Assembly (NCBI GenBank): GCA_965223305.1
Contig: CBDCWT010000088.1
Coordinates: 124,001-188,000 of the forward strand
DNA from: CBDCWT01 sp965223305
Lineage (GTDB): Bacteria; Planctomycetota; Planctomycetia; Pirellulales; Pirellulaceae
DNA: 64,000 bases
Direction of reading: 5' to 3'
A model generated the notes under the pieces. It did no database searches, had not been told where the DNA came from, and saw only the letters and a list, made by a program, of their open reading frames with translations. A program made the translations under genes and the position numbers. This document shows positions 8,284-17,615 of the stretch, in pieces (position 1 is the first letter of the stretch; each line of letters begins with the position of its first letter).

Positions 8284-9840
8284 TCAGTGATTCAACTGGA
8301 ACTCGGCACTGTTCAACACGGCCCAAAGCAGATCGCTCAGGGCGTGAGCACGTTGTCCGCGAGCCCCTCCTTCCGCCACGTACTGAACGAATCCAGTCCG
8401 CTCTTCGTCGCTGGGAAGTCGGGCCAGAGTAACCAGTAGCAAATTCTCCACACGATCGTCATCAGTCATCCATGGAGCGTCGAGGGCCCGCAGTAATCCC
8501 GAGCGCTCAACATCCGTCACCGCCGCCGTTTCAGACCCGTTCAGCATCGTCAAAGCCTGTAGCACTCCCGCTTCAAACTCGGTGGCATTCGTACCGCGCA
8601 TCTGCATCTTAGCCACGAAAGTGAACCGTCGCTGGTCGAAGCTGCCAAGGGGAGTAGGGAGAAGAGACGCTTCACCGGCCTCTGACCGCAGGAGGACCCG
8701 GCCCAAACTATCGTAGAGCTGCTCCGCCGTCATCGTCTTGACCGCCATGCTGGCAAACAGATCGCCCGCTCGCGGGCGTTCGTCGGCCACAGCGCTGCTT
8801 AGTTGGTAGGCGTCCGTGTTAGCAAGCACCCGCAGCAGAGTTCGCATGTCAAAACCGTTGGTGACAAAAAAATCGACCAGCTCGTCCATCACCTCCGGAT
8901 GGCTAGGTGGGTTGTGCTTACCAATATCGTCAACAGGCTCGACAAGTCCACGGCCGAACAACTGCGCCCAGACGCGGTTTACCGCCGCCCTCGGTAGGTA
9001 CGGGTTGTCGCGCGACGCCATCCAAATAGCAAGCTGCACTCGCCGACTCCCACCATCATCAGGATCGGCTTGCCGCCCGGCCGGATACTTTGGCAGCACA
9101 ACTGTCTCCGTATCCGGTAGCGTCACGTCGCCGTCATCCAGGTCGACGAGCCCCGTTTGGCCTGGAACGTTCATAGCTCCCGAACGATCGAGTTGTGCAA
9201 AGAACGCGGCGTACCCCCAAAAGTCCTGTTGGGTCCAATGGTCGAAAGGATGGTCATGACACTCGGCGCACTCGATCTGCAGACCTAAGAAGATCCTTGA
9301 TGTGCTGGCGGCCAGTTTCTTCGGTTCCAATTCCAGCGACGTATAGTAAAGCGCTGGGCCGGTGGCTCCGCCGCCGGTGGCTACCAAGAAGTCGGAGACA
9401 AACCTGTCGTAACGAACGTTGGCGGCGAACTGGCGGCGCAACCAGTTTTGCACGCCCGCGACGCTTTGTAGTTGTTGAAGGTCTGAGCTCCCAGGCAGCA
9501 TGATCTGCCGCCAGCTGTTCGCCATGTGCGTCGCGTGACGAGGTGAATCCAACAGTCGGTCGATCAGCACCGCGCGCTTGTCGGGGTTCTCGTCTTGCAA
9601 AAACGCTCGCACATCTGAGACGTGTGGCACCACACCTACCAAGTCCAAGTGAATCCGCCGCACGAATTCGCTGTCGCTCGATCGGGGGGCCGGAGTCACA
9701 CCTTCCTCTTGCCAACGAGCTGCCAAGAGTGCGTCGACCCGAGCGGCCATCAACTGTTCTGATTCCGCCGCCCGCACCGGACCGGTCCACAGCAAGAAAC
9801 AGCCGTGGGCCGCCAGCAGCCCGAGAACCATTCGACACAT
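8284..9840 (-). CDS. DUF1549/DUF1553 domain protein
   Basis: A 518-residue exported protein of the planctomycete DUF1549 (PSCyt2) plus DUF1553 (PSD1) architecture. The N-terminus MCRMVLGLLAAHGCFLLWTG and the AESEQ that follows fit a signal peptide. DUF1549 occupies about residues 28-240, with RRIHLDLVGVVPHVSDVRAF and, near residue 190, the conserved CAECHDHPFDHWTQQDFWG, a CxxCH motif. DUF1553 follows, with AVNRVWAQLFGRGLVEPVDD and the C-terminal ALLNSAEF-type end (LWAVLNSAEFQLNH). The N-terminal PSCyt1 haem domain found in many relatives is absent. Biochemical function is unknown; such proteins are often proposed to work with sulfatases in polysaccharide degradation. It leads an operon with the EF-hand lipoprotein. 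Confidence 0.85.
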   Translation of the reverse strand: MCRMVLGLLAAHGCFLLWTGPVRAAESEQLMAARVDALLAARWQEEGVTPAPRSSDSEFVRRIHLDLVGVVPHVSDVRAFLQDENPDKRAVLIDRLLDSPRHATHMANSWRQIMLPGSSDLQQLQSVAGVQNWLRRQFAANVRYDRFVSDFLVATGGGATGPALYYTSLELEPKKLAASTSRIFLGLQIECAECHDHPFDHWTQQDFWGYAAFFAQLDRSGAMNVPGQTGLVDLDDGDVTLPDTETVVLPKYPAGRQADPDDGGSRRVQLAIWMASRDNPYLPRAAVNRVWAQLFGRGLVEPVDDIGKHNPPSHPEVMDELVDFFVTNGFDMRTLLRVLANTDAYQLSSAVADERPRAGDLFASMAVKTMTAEQLYDSLGRVLLRSEAGEASLLPTPLGSFDQRRFTFVAKMQMRGTNATEFEAGVLQALTMLNGSETAAVTDVERSGLLRALDAPWMTDDDRVENLLLVTLARLPSDEERTGFVQYVAEGGARGQRAHALSDLLWAVLNSAEFQLNH

Positions 9841-10224
9841 GGCGCGATCCTCCGCGAAGCTAAGGAGAGACGAACACAGCTGAAGTGGTGCCAGCCGCGT
9901 GCCCGCTTCTCAGACAGCCGAACCAGCTCCGCCCTTAATTCTACGGAGCAAATGGACCTAGGCCAAACGGATCTCACCCCAGGGCTGCAACCTACCAAAG
10001 CCGGGAGCGGTCAGATCTCGTTTCTCCCTGGGTCCGGCGACCTTGGCCGCAGCGAGCGATCTCGCGCGAGCGGATCGGGGCAAACTGGACAGCTTTTGAC
10101 GGGAACTTTCTCCCGCTCCTGCTCCTGCGTCCTGCTCCTGCTCCGAAACCACCAGGTCTGCCAAGACTGCCCATCCGCGTGATCGGCTGCGACATCTTCC
10201 TCCCACCGCCGACAATGGACTGGT
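9841..10224. other. Intergenic stretch, no gene
   Basis: The first 250 bases show no coding signal. The end holds a short hexamer array of the CTCCTG type (see the repeat entry at 10097-10147). Confidence 0.6.
10097..10147. repeat. Left boundary of four-helix-bundle cassette: 16-bp direct repeat and CTCCTG array
   Basis: TGACGGGAACTTTCTC at 10097-10112 is repeated exactly at 10885-10900. It is followed by an array of CTCCTG/CTCCTGC units (10113-10146). The complementary GGAGCAGG array lies just inside the right copy, so the array is inverted while the 16-mer is direct. Confidence 0.7.
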
Positions 10225-10593
10225 CTATGACTCACCCTTCGAGAGATTCCGTATCAACCGTGTCAGAAGATTAACCACGCTGTGGAGTTTCTCCTTCCCA
10301 GCCACGACGCGGTTTCTGTCAACCCGCTGCTTCGCTACCAGGACATCGAGACAACTCGCACATTCAAGCGCTGAGCCGCGTGCAACCTCGAAGAACTTCT
10401 TCCGGTCCCTTCTCGACCACTTTCCATTGCCTTCCGCAATGTTGTTGGGGATGCTTGATGATGCCTCGTCCAAGTGACGCTTTGCCGAGGTAGCTCTACC
10501 CCGGCAGCTCTCCAGAAGAATCTCAGACCACGCAACAAACTCGATAGCCACTTGATAGACCTCGAGTTTCTCGTGGTCGAAATAGCGTTTCAT
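10225..10593 (-). CDS. Four helix bundle protein (S23 / rRNA intervening-sequence family)
   Basis: A 122-residue protein of the family named after proteins encoded in 23S rRNA intervening sequences. It begins MKRYFDHEKLEVYQVAIEFV, followed by LDEASSSIPNNIAEGNGKWS (the conserved SIPNNIAEG turn) and the helix RGSALECASCLDVLVAKQRV. Length and four amphipathic helices match the family. It stands alone in an intergenic position, not inside an rRNA gene, as is frequent in planctomycetes. Inverted CTCCTG/GGAGCAG arrays and an exact 16-bp direct repeat flank it, together with a foldback element, suggesting a mobile cassette. The molecular role of this family is unknown. Confidence 0.88.
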   Translation of the reverse strand: MKRYFDHEKLEVYQVAIEFVAWSEILLESCRGRATSAKRHLDEASSSIPNNIAEGNGKWSRRDRKKFFEVARGSALECASCLDVLVAKQRVDRNRVVAGKEKLHSVVNLLTRLIRNLSKGES

Positions 10594-10608
10594 TCCCCTG
10601 CCCCTTAT

Positions 10609-10782
10609 CCCGGATTATTCATGAAGATCGTGGCGAGAGGTTGTAAGTACGTTCGTGGCAAGGAAGGCGAGCAATTCTCCCGCAGGCGTATTGAAGCGAT
10701 ACGTCGAGGGAGAATTGTGAAGCATGACGAAGCCACGGATGGACTTACGACCTCGCAGCAAATCGCTCATGAATAATTCGGG
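10609..10782. mobile_element. 174-bp foldback element (MITE-like), copy A, target duplication TTAT
   Basis: Begins CCCGGATTATTCATGA and ends with the near-complement (TCATGAATAATTCGGG). The two halves are complementary along most of the length, with a tight centre (CAATTCT..., CGTATTG / CAATACG, ...AGAATTG). TTAT flanks both ends. A 51-codon frame from ATG 10621 to TAA 10776 lies within it. Five other copies lie at 17137, 23030, 27318, 30354 and 51186. Confidence 0.85.
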
Positions 10783-10838
10783 TTATGCATGCTGCCGATC
10801 GCTCCTGGTGCAAGTATACGCAGCTCGTCGTCTGGGTA

Positions 10839-10900
10839 CAGGAGCAGGAGCAGGAGATAGGAGCAGGACGCAGGGGAGCAGGAGTGACGGGAACTTTCTC
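10839..10900. repeat. Right boundary of four-helix-bundle cassette: GGAGCAGG array and 16-bp direct repeat
   Basis: A run of AGGAGC/GGAGCAGG units (10839-10884) ends in the second copy of TGACGGGAACTTTCTC (10885-10900). The last bases overlap the stop codon of the sirtuin gene. Confidence 0.7.
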
Positions 10901-11645
10901 ACTTCAGCAGCTGGTCGATGGCCAAGAGCGTCTCGCCCAGCGGGGCACGCACCGAAAGCACGGCGGACGTATCTAAAGGGGTTGGTTCACGGTTCATAAT
11001 CACGAGCCGTCCCCCCCCTTGGCAGGACAGCAGCGGCAGCCCTGCCGCAGGATGGACGACCAACGAAGAGCCCATTGCCAAGAACAGATCGGCCTGGGCA
11101 CTCAGCCGGCCGGCCGCTTCGATCACCTGGTCGTCTAGCGACTGGCCAAAAGAAATGGTCGCATGTTTGGTGATCCCGCCACACGCGGGGCAGGGAGGTG
11201 GTTCGTCGGTGGAGACAAACTTGGCCACCATTTCGCCGGCGTCGTACCGCGCCCGGCATGTCAGACAGGTCACCCATCTTGCCGTGCCATGCAGCTCGAA
11301 CACCTTCTGGCTGCCCGCGGCTTGGTGGAGGCCGTCGATGTTCTGAGTAATGACCGCCTCGAGCAAACCGGCCGCCTCCCAGCTGGCCAACACCTTGTGG
11401 CCGTCGTTCGGCCGGGCTGAGGCAAAGTCGTGGTGGGCCTTGGCCTTCTGACGCCAGTACTCGTGCCGTGACTGGGCGCTGGCGAGGAAGTCGTCGAAAT
11501 AGACCGGCTTGGTCTGGGTCCAAACCCCTCCTGGCGAACGAAAATCCGGAATTCCGCTTTCCGTGCTGATCCCCGCCCCCGTAAAGGCAACAACACGACT
11601 CGCGGTTTGCAGCCAGCAGGCGATCTGTTGCAGCGGGTCGTCCAT
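10899..11645 (-). CDS. NAD-dependent protein deacylase, sirtuin family
   Basis: A 248-residue SIR2 protein predicted to remove acetyl or longer acyl groups from lysines using NAD. Class signatures are AFTGAGISTESGIPDFRSPG near the N-terminus (NAD binding), ITQNIDGLHQAAG (catalytic Asn/Asp), the catalytic His of VFELHGT, a four-cysteine zinc site (CLTC near residue 128 and CPAC near 154), and MGSSLVVHPAA. All key residues are present. Its stop codon abuts the 16-bp repeat that bounds the four-helix-bundle cassette. The upstream gene is divergent, so it is probably monocistronic. Confidence 0.93.
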   Translation of the reverse strand: MDDPLQQIACWLQTASRVVAFTGAGISTESGIPDFRSPGGVWTQTKPVYFDDFLASAQSRHEYWRQKAKAHHDFASARPNDGHKVLASWEAAGLLEAVITQNIDGLHQAAGSQKVFELHGTARWVTCLTCRARYDAGEMVAKFVSTDEPPPCPACGGITKHATISFGQSLDDQVIEAAGRLSAQADLFLAMGSSLVVHPAAGLPLLSCQGGGRLVIMNREPTPLDTSAVLSVRAPLGETLLAIDQLLK

Positions 11646-11951
11646 GTCGTGGGGTTTGGGGGGAACGAACTGGCAGGTGTCGGCGTCAAACGGATAACCA
11701 AGAATTCGCCGTCTTTCGGCCGTATGACCACGAAGCCTGGCTCAGCGACCCAACGTATCGAACATGCCGGTTGTGTCAAATTCAGAGGTGGCAACGGTGC
11801 GTTGCATTACGTCGTTAATTCGGCCTGGTGAAAGGAGATAAGTGAGAAAACGACTTGGCCGCCGGATGACAGTATTTCGACGCCTGCCTATTCTGAAAGT
11901 TGGTATTTGTGGAGAACCTCTCCTGGGACAGAGATATTTTGGGACTGAGCT
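11646..11951. other. Intergenic region between divergent sirtuin and giant surface-protein genes
   Basis: About 306 bases with no convincing gene, presumed to hold the divergent promoters. No clear -35/-10 pair or operator was recognised. Confidence 0.5.
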
Positions 11952-14900
11952 ATGAAGTATTTTCCTCGCCGTGAAAGGCGCCGTCGCCGTGCCAAACAGT
12001 GGGACGGGGTATTCCAACGGGGCGTTTCTGGCAATCGATTCGAACGGTTGGAGCCGCGGCTGATGCTGCATGGCGACAACGGTCCACACGACCATCCTCC
12101 CGAATACGATCCGAATTCGAACTTCACAATCCATGCCGACCTCTCGATCTATGTCGAATCGGCAATGGTCACCATTCCGGCGGGCGTGGGACAAGGGATC
12201 GAGACCAACGATACGACCGGTCGAATCGAGTTCAGCCCGGGTCCCCAGAACGACTTCGTGACGCTCGGCGATTTCTTCGACAGCTGGCAGCAAGCCCCGC
12301 AAGCCGGCAGTCCGTCGACCATCGTTCTCAGCGACACGCAGCTGTTCGACAACGTCGTGGATCAGCAAAACTCGCTGCAGATGTTCGTGAATGGCTTCAA
12401 GCTGGAAGATGATTTCGCGGACTATCAAGTGCACGACGAAGACGACATCGTCTTGGTCTATGGGTCAAACCCGGTTATCACGATCGTGACCAATCTGGAG
12501 GAGATTCTTCCCACAACTGTCAACAACCAGCCGGTACGCGGCAGGTTGCCGGTCGAGCTGCGTGCCGATGCGGCGCCGGGAACGGTCAACAACTTTCTGA
12601 ACTACTCAAACGATGGCGACTACGACAACGCCTTCTTCCATCGCTACGTGCAGGATTTTGTGATTCAAGGGGGTGGCTTTTCTACGCCTAGCGATACTTT
12701 CACCAGCGTTGCTCAGTTCGGCAGTATTCCAACCGACCCACCGATACAAAACGAGTTTCAGATTTCCAATACGCCGCTGACCATCGCGATGGCAAAACTC
12801 GGGGGCAATCCCGACAGCGCCACCAATCAGTGGTTTATCAACCTTGGTGACAACTCTTCCAATCTGGACAACCAGAACGGAGGTTTCACGGTCTTCGGCA
12901 ACGTGCTGGAGCCGTCGATTCTCAACACGGTCACCGGTCTCACAACAACAAATGAAGGTGGCGCCTACACAGACCTACCGCTGGGAGAGGCTTCTCAGCT
13001 GGTTGTGATCGAGACGATCGAAGGGACCGGCACGGTTAGCGGCGTCGTCTATGACGACTTAAACGAGAACGGTCTGCAGGACCAAGGAGAACAAGGTCTC
13101 GAGAACATCACGGTCTATAGCGATGCCAACGGCAACGACCAGCTCGACGCAGGCGAGCTGTCCGCGATCACTGCTACGGATGGAAGCTATTCCTTCGAAG
13201 TACCCGGAGGTCAGCAGCACACGATCAGACAGGTCCCCACGGCCCCATACACTCCGACATCGCCCGGCGGGACGGGAGAATATTCGATAGTCGTCGACAT
13301 CGCGAGCGAGGTTGTTGGACGGGATTTTGGGAACTCTCAGCTCACGGAGCCGACTGCCATCGATTTGCTCCCGGAGTCGGACAGTGGTTCAAACAACAGC
13401 GACAACCTAACCAACTTCAACAATAGCTCGCTGGCGCGCGCACCTTCGTTCAGCGTCGCTGGGGTCAGTGCCGGCGAAACGGTTCGGCTCCGAGTCGACG
13501 GTGTCATTGTTAGTGAACAGTCGGCTGCGGCGGGTGGTGTTGTCCAGCTGGACGGTGTTAACGTCATTAATGACGGCGAGCACACGGTGACGGCGACTAG
13601 GGTCACCAACGGTATCGAGAGCGCGGGCGTTTCGTTGACAATGACCGTCGACAGCGCTGCCCCGGTCTTCAGCTCGCAACCGCCGGCTACCGCCACGGTA
13701 GATGAGATCTACACTTACGACGCAGAGACGGATGAAGAGGGAAACAGCGGTTTCTCCTACTCCTTGAACGACGCGCAGACCGGTACACCGGTCAGTCCAG
13801 CTCTCGGCATCGTGATCGACTCCCTCAGCGGAGCTGTCACCTGGACTCCCAGTGTGTCACAACTGGGTGATCACGCGTTTGTGATTACCGCCACGGATGC
13901 GGCGGGGAACACCGAGGTTCAGCCACTGGACATCAACGTCTCCCGTGTGGACGTCGTGCGGCTGCGACTGGAAGTCGTCGACGCAGCCGGGAACTCCACA
14001 ACGTCTGTGAACGTCGGCGACTCCTTTCAGCTGCGTGCGTTCGTCCAGGATCTGCGCGACACTCCAGACGGGGTGTTTTCAGCGTATGCAGACATTACGT
14101 TCGATCCTGATTTGGTCACCGCGACCGACATCACACATGGAGAAAGCTACGGGCAAGGCGGAGTTCCCAACAAGCTGATCACGCCACCCCAAACCATCAA
14201 TGATGTCTTGACCTCGCCGGGACTCCTCGACGAGGTGGGCTCATTTGCTGCTTCGATCGCACCGCTGGGACCAACCGAACGGCTGCTCTTCACGGTCGAC
14301 CTGGACGCCATCGCTTCGGGTTCCTTTTCCTTCATGTCCGATCCGGCCGACGTGACCGCTGTGCATGAAGTGGGGCTGTACAACCAAGACGGGGCGATCC
14401 CGAACGATCAAATCGAGTTCGGGTCCACCACGCTGATGGTGTTGGCCAATTTCGTGACGCTCAATCCGGAGATCGGACCGGACGAAGACTCAGCCGGCAC
14501 GACGCTGCAGATCGCTGAGCTCGCTGAATTCAATCCGGGGTTCAGTGGTGACTTGACCATCACATCGGTCGAGCAACCCAGCAACGGCCAGGTGACGGTA
14601 GCCGCGGACGGCAAGAGTCTGACCTATGTGCCGGTTCCTGACTTCTTCGGGCTGGATCCATTCGAGTACACGGTTACCGACGGCACGGACTCAGGCAAGG
14701 GCACTGTGGAAGTTGCCGTGCAACCAGTCAACGATCCCCCCGTAGCAGTCGACGACACCTATCAAGATTCGCTCAACGGCGCGGCGTTTGTCATTGTTGA
14801 GGATACGCCGAACAACTTCCTGCCTGTCCTGAACAACGACTTGCACGATCCGGATGACCCAAACACCGAGGAACTCTTTGTCAACGGCTTTCCGGCGACA

Positions 14901-16991
14901 AGTGCACAGGGTGGTACGCTCGGACTTACCTCCAACGGCCGCGGAATCAGCTATACGCCGCCGGCTGACTTCCGCGGAGAAGACACCTTCACCTACACGG
15001 CACGCGACGATCGAGGTGGGGTCAGCGGTGAAGCGACAGTAACGCTCAACGTCATCGAGTTCAATGATCCGCCCACCGCCGTCAACGATACCGCTACGGT
15101 TGCCGAAGACAGTGCGGAAACGATCATTGATGTCCTAGCAAATGACACCACAGCACCTGACGAAGGAGAAGTGCTGACGGTGACGGAGGTTTCCGCGGCA
15201 ACGAACGGCGGTGCTGTTCGGATCACGAACAACATGATCGGGTATACGCCAGCCAGCGATTTCGCGGGTGAAGATACCTTTACGTACACCATCAGCGACG
15301 GAAACGGCGGTACCGCGGTGGGCACCGTGACCGTGACGGTCACCAATGTCAATGATCCACCTTCGGCCAACGACGATAGCGGCCCCTCTTTCCGCGTGAC
15401 CCAGAACACGACCGGCAACACGCTGGACGTTCTGGCTAACGACTCGGCGCTGCCGGATACGGGTGAAACGCTGACGGTGACGTCGGTCGACAACGTCCCT
15501 ACTGGGTCCACGATCACCATCGCCCCCGACGGAAGTTCGGTGCTGTTCACACCACCGACTGACTTCTTGGGTTCCCAAACGTTCTCGTACACCATCAGCG
15601 ACGGAAACGGTCTGACAGATTCAGCCACGGTTACAGTCAACGTTGTGGAGTTTGTGCCCGGCAGTTTGGCTGGATTCGTTTATATCGATGCTGACAATGA
15701 CGGGGTCAAGGAACCGGGAGAACGCGGCCTCGAGGGAGTCACCATCACCTTGACCGGCACAGACACCTTCGGTGAAGTGAACCGGACGGAAGTCACTGAC
15801 GTCAACGGCTTCTACAACTTCGAGAACTTGGCGCCCGGCAACTACATCTTGCGAGAAACGCAGCCGGACGAGAACATCGACAACGACGGCGTTCCCGTGG
15901 TGGACGGCATTGACGCGATCGGTTCTCAAGGGGGAGTCCTGAGCAGCAATGACGAGTTCACGCTCACCTTGGAGGAAGGTGTCGACGGTACAAGCAACAA
16001 CTTTGGCGAAGTGAAGGGCCGTCGCCTGACAGGTGGTGTCTTCTACAACGAAGGACTCCCCCATCGTTTTGGCAACATCGAAGTAAACCTCTTCCGTGAG
16101 TCCAACGCGGGTGGTCCGGCCTTCTTGAGCGGAACGACCGGAGCTGACGGACAATTCGAGTTCGACGGACTGTCACCCGACGCTTACAGCATTGTGAGCG
16201 AGCAGCCGGAATTCTTGTTGCAGTCCGTCGACACACTGTCGGCGACGATCGACGACGTCGATAGCATCGAAAACAACTTCACGACTGCCTCCCGGTTGGC
16301 CTCGACACTTTCGTACCGGGATTTCGCAGCCTTCCGAGCCAACAGCGCCGCGCACGCCGCGGTACGGCCAGGTAGTGCGCAGGAATGGTACGCGCTCGAC
16401 TCGGGCTGGGAAGACGTCACTGACGTCAACGTAAGCCTGACGGCAAGCGGGACGGCTGTGATGCTGGAGGTGACCGATACGGCCGGCAGCACCGATGTCG
16501 CCGAGCTACCAACCAGCCATCCGAAGGTCCATGTTCTCTCCAGCCAGCCAGATGGGCTGAGCCTCATTCGACTCGATGGCGATCTGGCCAGCTTCGAAGC
16601 GATACTCCAGCCCGCCGACACGACCTCGGCAGGTGGGGAAGGAGAGAGCCCACAGGCCCTCTCCCTGGACGCTCCCGCCGAACTGTCGGCGCTGAATCCT
16701 CCAGCAGAGGGTGAAGCACCGCCACTGGAAGCCGTTGAATCCGACGGTGATGCCCTGTTAGGCACGCCGCTCTTGCTGGCGGACAACTCGACGACAGGTG
16801 GAATCACCTCGGTCGGTACGATCGAGGTCGCGGAGCTGATTCATCAACAGGCAGTCGACGCCGTCCATGCGAATGAAGGCAGCACTCAACCTGAGGAACT
16901 CGCCGAGCCACTGATCAGCGATGCGATCGCGGAAGACGACGACTTGCTGCAAGCCGTGGACGACGCCGTCGCTCAATTGATCGCCGAGTGA
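11952..16991 (+). CDS. Giant secreted multidomain protein with LEPR motif and cyclophilin domain
   Basis: 1679 residues. The very basic N-terminus MKYFPRRERRRRRAKQWDGV leads to FERLEPRLMLHG (LEPR at 33-36), a motif at the start of many large planctomycete surface proteins. At about residues 195-350 lies a peptidyl-prolyl isomerase (cyclophilin) domain: VELRADAAPGTVNNFLNY, FFHRYVQDFVIQGGGF and WFINLGDNSSNLD. Then come an SdrD_B-like repeat (VSGVVYDDLNENGLQDQGEQ), Ig-like and cadherin-like domains, a cohesin-like segment (about 660-840), four tandem DDT/VNDPP cadherin-type repeats (about 850-1235), and two more SdrD-like units (from about 1236 and 1356). The C-terminus is acidic without a recognised anchor. 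Probable role: surface or matrix adhesion, with the isomerase perhaps helping folding outside the cell. Confidence 0.85.
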   Translation: MKYFPRRERRRRRAKQWDGVFQRGVSGNRFERLEPRLMLHGDNGPHDHPPEYDPNSNFTIHADLSIYVESAMVTIPAGVGQGIETNDTTGRIEFSPGPQNDFVTLGDFFDSWQQAPQAGSPSTIVLSDTQLFDNVVDQQNSLQMFVNGFKLEDDFADYQVHDEDDIVLVYGSNPVITIVTNLEEILPTTVNNQPVRGRLPVELRADAAPGTVNNFLNYSNDGDYDNAFFHRYVQDFVIQGGGFSTPSDTFTSVAQFGSIPTDPPIQNEFQISNTPLTIAMAKLGGNPDSATNQWFINLGDNSSNLDNQNGGFTVFGNVLEPSILNTVTGLTTTNEGGAYTDLPLGEASQLVVIETIEGTGTVSGVVYDDLNENGLQDQGEQGLENITVYSDANGNDQLDAGELSAITATDGSYSFEVPGGQQHTIRQVPTAPYTPTSPGGTGEYSIVVDIASEVVGRDFGNSQLTEPTAIDLLPESDSGSNNSDNLTNFNNSSLARAPSFSVAGVSAGETVRLRVDGVIVSEQSAAAGGVVQLDGVNVINDGEHTVTATRVTNGIESAGVSLTMTVDSAAPVFSSQPPATATVDEIYTYDAETDEEGNSGFSYSLNDAQTGTPVSPALGIVIDSLSGAVTWTPSVSQLGDHAFVITATDAAGNTEVQPLDINVSRVDVVRLRLEVVDAAGNSTTSVNVGDSFQLRAFVQDLRDTPDGVFSAYADITFDPDLVTATDITHGESYGQGGVPNKLITPPQTINDVLTSPGLLDEVGSFAASIAPLGPTERLLFTVDLDAIASGSFSFMSDPADVTAVHEVGLYNQDGAIPNDQIEFGSTTLMVLANFVTLNPEIGPDEDSAGTTLQIAELAEFNPGFSGDLTITSVEQPSNGQVTVAADGKSLTYVPVPDFFGLDPFEYTVTDGTDSGKGTVEVAVQPVNDPPVAVDDTYQDSLNGAAFVIVEDTPNNFLPVLNNDLHDPDDPNTEELFVNGFPATSAQGGTLGLTSNGRGISYTPPADFRGEDTFTYTARDDRGGVSGEATVTLNVIEFNDPPTAVNDTATVAEDSAETIIDVLANDTTAPDEGEVLTVTEVSAATNGGAVRITNNMIGYTPASDFAGEDTFTYTISDGNGGTAVGTVTVTVTNVNDPPSANDDSGPSFRVTQNTTGNTLDVLANDSALPDTGETLTVTSVDNVPTGSTITIAPDGSSVLFTPPTDFLGSQTFSYTISDGNGLTDSATVTVNVVEFVPGSLAGFVYIDADNDGVKEPGERGLEGVTITLTGTDTFGEVNRTEVTDVNGFYNFENLAPGNYILRETQPDENIDNDGVPVVDGIDAIGSQGGVLSSNDEFTLTLEEGVDGTSNNFGEVKGRRLTGGVFYNEGLPHRFGNIEVNLFRESNAGGPAFLSGTTGADGQFEFDGLSPDAYSIVSEQPEFLLQSVDTLSATIDDVDSIENNFTTASRLASTLSYRDFAAFRANSAAHAAVRPGSAQEWYALDSGWEDVTDVNVSLTASGTAVMLEVTDTAGSTDVAELPTSHPKVHVLSSQPDGLSLIRLDGDLASFEAILQPADTTSAGGEGESPQALSLDAPAELSALNPPAEGEAPPLEAVESDGDALLGTPLLLADNSTTGGITSVGTIEVAELIHQQAVDAVHANEGSTQPEELAEPLISDAIAEDDDLLQAVDDAVAQLIAE

Positions 16992-17057
16992 TCGGCTAAC
17001 CGGCCAGCCGAGTCTTGCGATGGTCGCCTTTCTGTGATGACGTTACTCCCGTGTAGG

Positions 17058-17520
17058 CGCTCGGGAGGGCGAGGCTCCTGCCGAGCCGCAGTACATCGGA
17101 GTGACATGATCGTCACGCTGGAAAACCGTGGGCTAACCCGAATTATTCATGAGCGATCTGCTGCGAGGTCGTAAGTCCATCCGTGGCTTCGTCATGCTTC
17201 ACAATTCTCCCTCGACGTATTGCTTCAATACGCCTGCGGAAGAAATTGCTCGCCTTCCTTGCCACGAACGTACTTACAACCTCTCGCGACGATCTTCATG
17301 AATAATCCGGGCTAACGCCCAGCGGCTGATTTTGTGTTACGGTCCCTGGCCATCTTGCAGGCGCTCGGGAGGGCGAGGCTCCTGCCGAGCCACCGTACAT
17401 CGGAGTGACGTGATCGTCACGCTGGAAAACCGTGGGCTAACGCCCAGCGGCTGATTTTGTGTTACGGTCCCTGGCCATCTTGTAAGCGCTCGGGAGGGCG
17501 AGGCTCCTGCCGAGCCGCTT
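17058..17520. repeat. Tandem repeat array, units of about 127 bp
   Basis: The unit begins CGCTCGGGAGGGCGAGGCTC and ends ACGGTCCCTGGCCATCTT. Copies start at 17058, about 17358 and about 17487; the last is truncated. The first copy is interrupted by the foldback element at 17137-17311, while the second is uninterrupted. The other spacing up to 17615 contains no gene. Confidence 0.85.
17137..17311. mobile_element. Foldback element, copy B, inserted into the tandem repeat (target duplication CTAA)
   Basis: Same element as at 10609, reverse orientation, 175 bp. One extra A in GGAAGAAATTG breaks its internal reading frame. It is flanked by CTAA at 17133-17136 and 17312-17315. The neighbouring intact repeat unit reads GTGGGCTAACGCCC at the same place, which defines the empty site and so the element ends. 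Confidence 0.9.
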
Positions 17521-17615
17521 GCCAGCGCATCCGTGCATTCACTCCCTCTCTTGGCGGACGGCTCACGGAGTGAGCCTGCTACTTTGAAGCAGGAGTTTCT
17601 GTCGCCATTTTTCTG

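Noticed and set aside
11742..12434. Minus-strand 230-codon frame across the start of the giant surface-protein gene
   Set aside because: It overlaps the well-supported plus-strand N-terminus with LEPR motif and shows no domain of its own.
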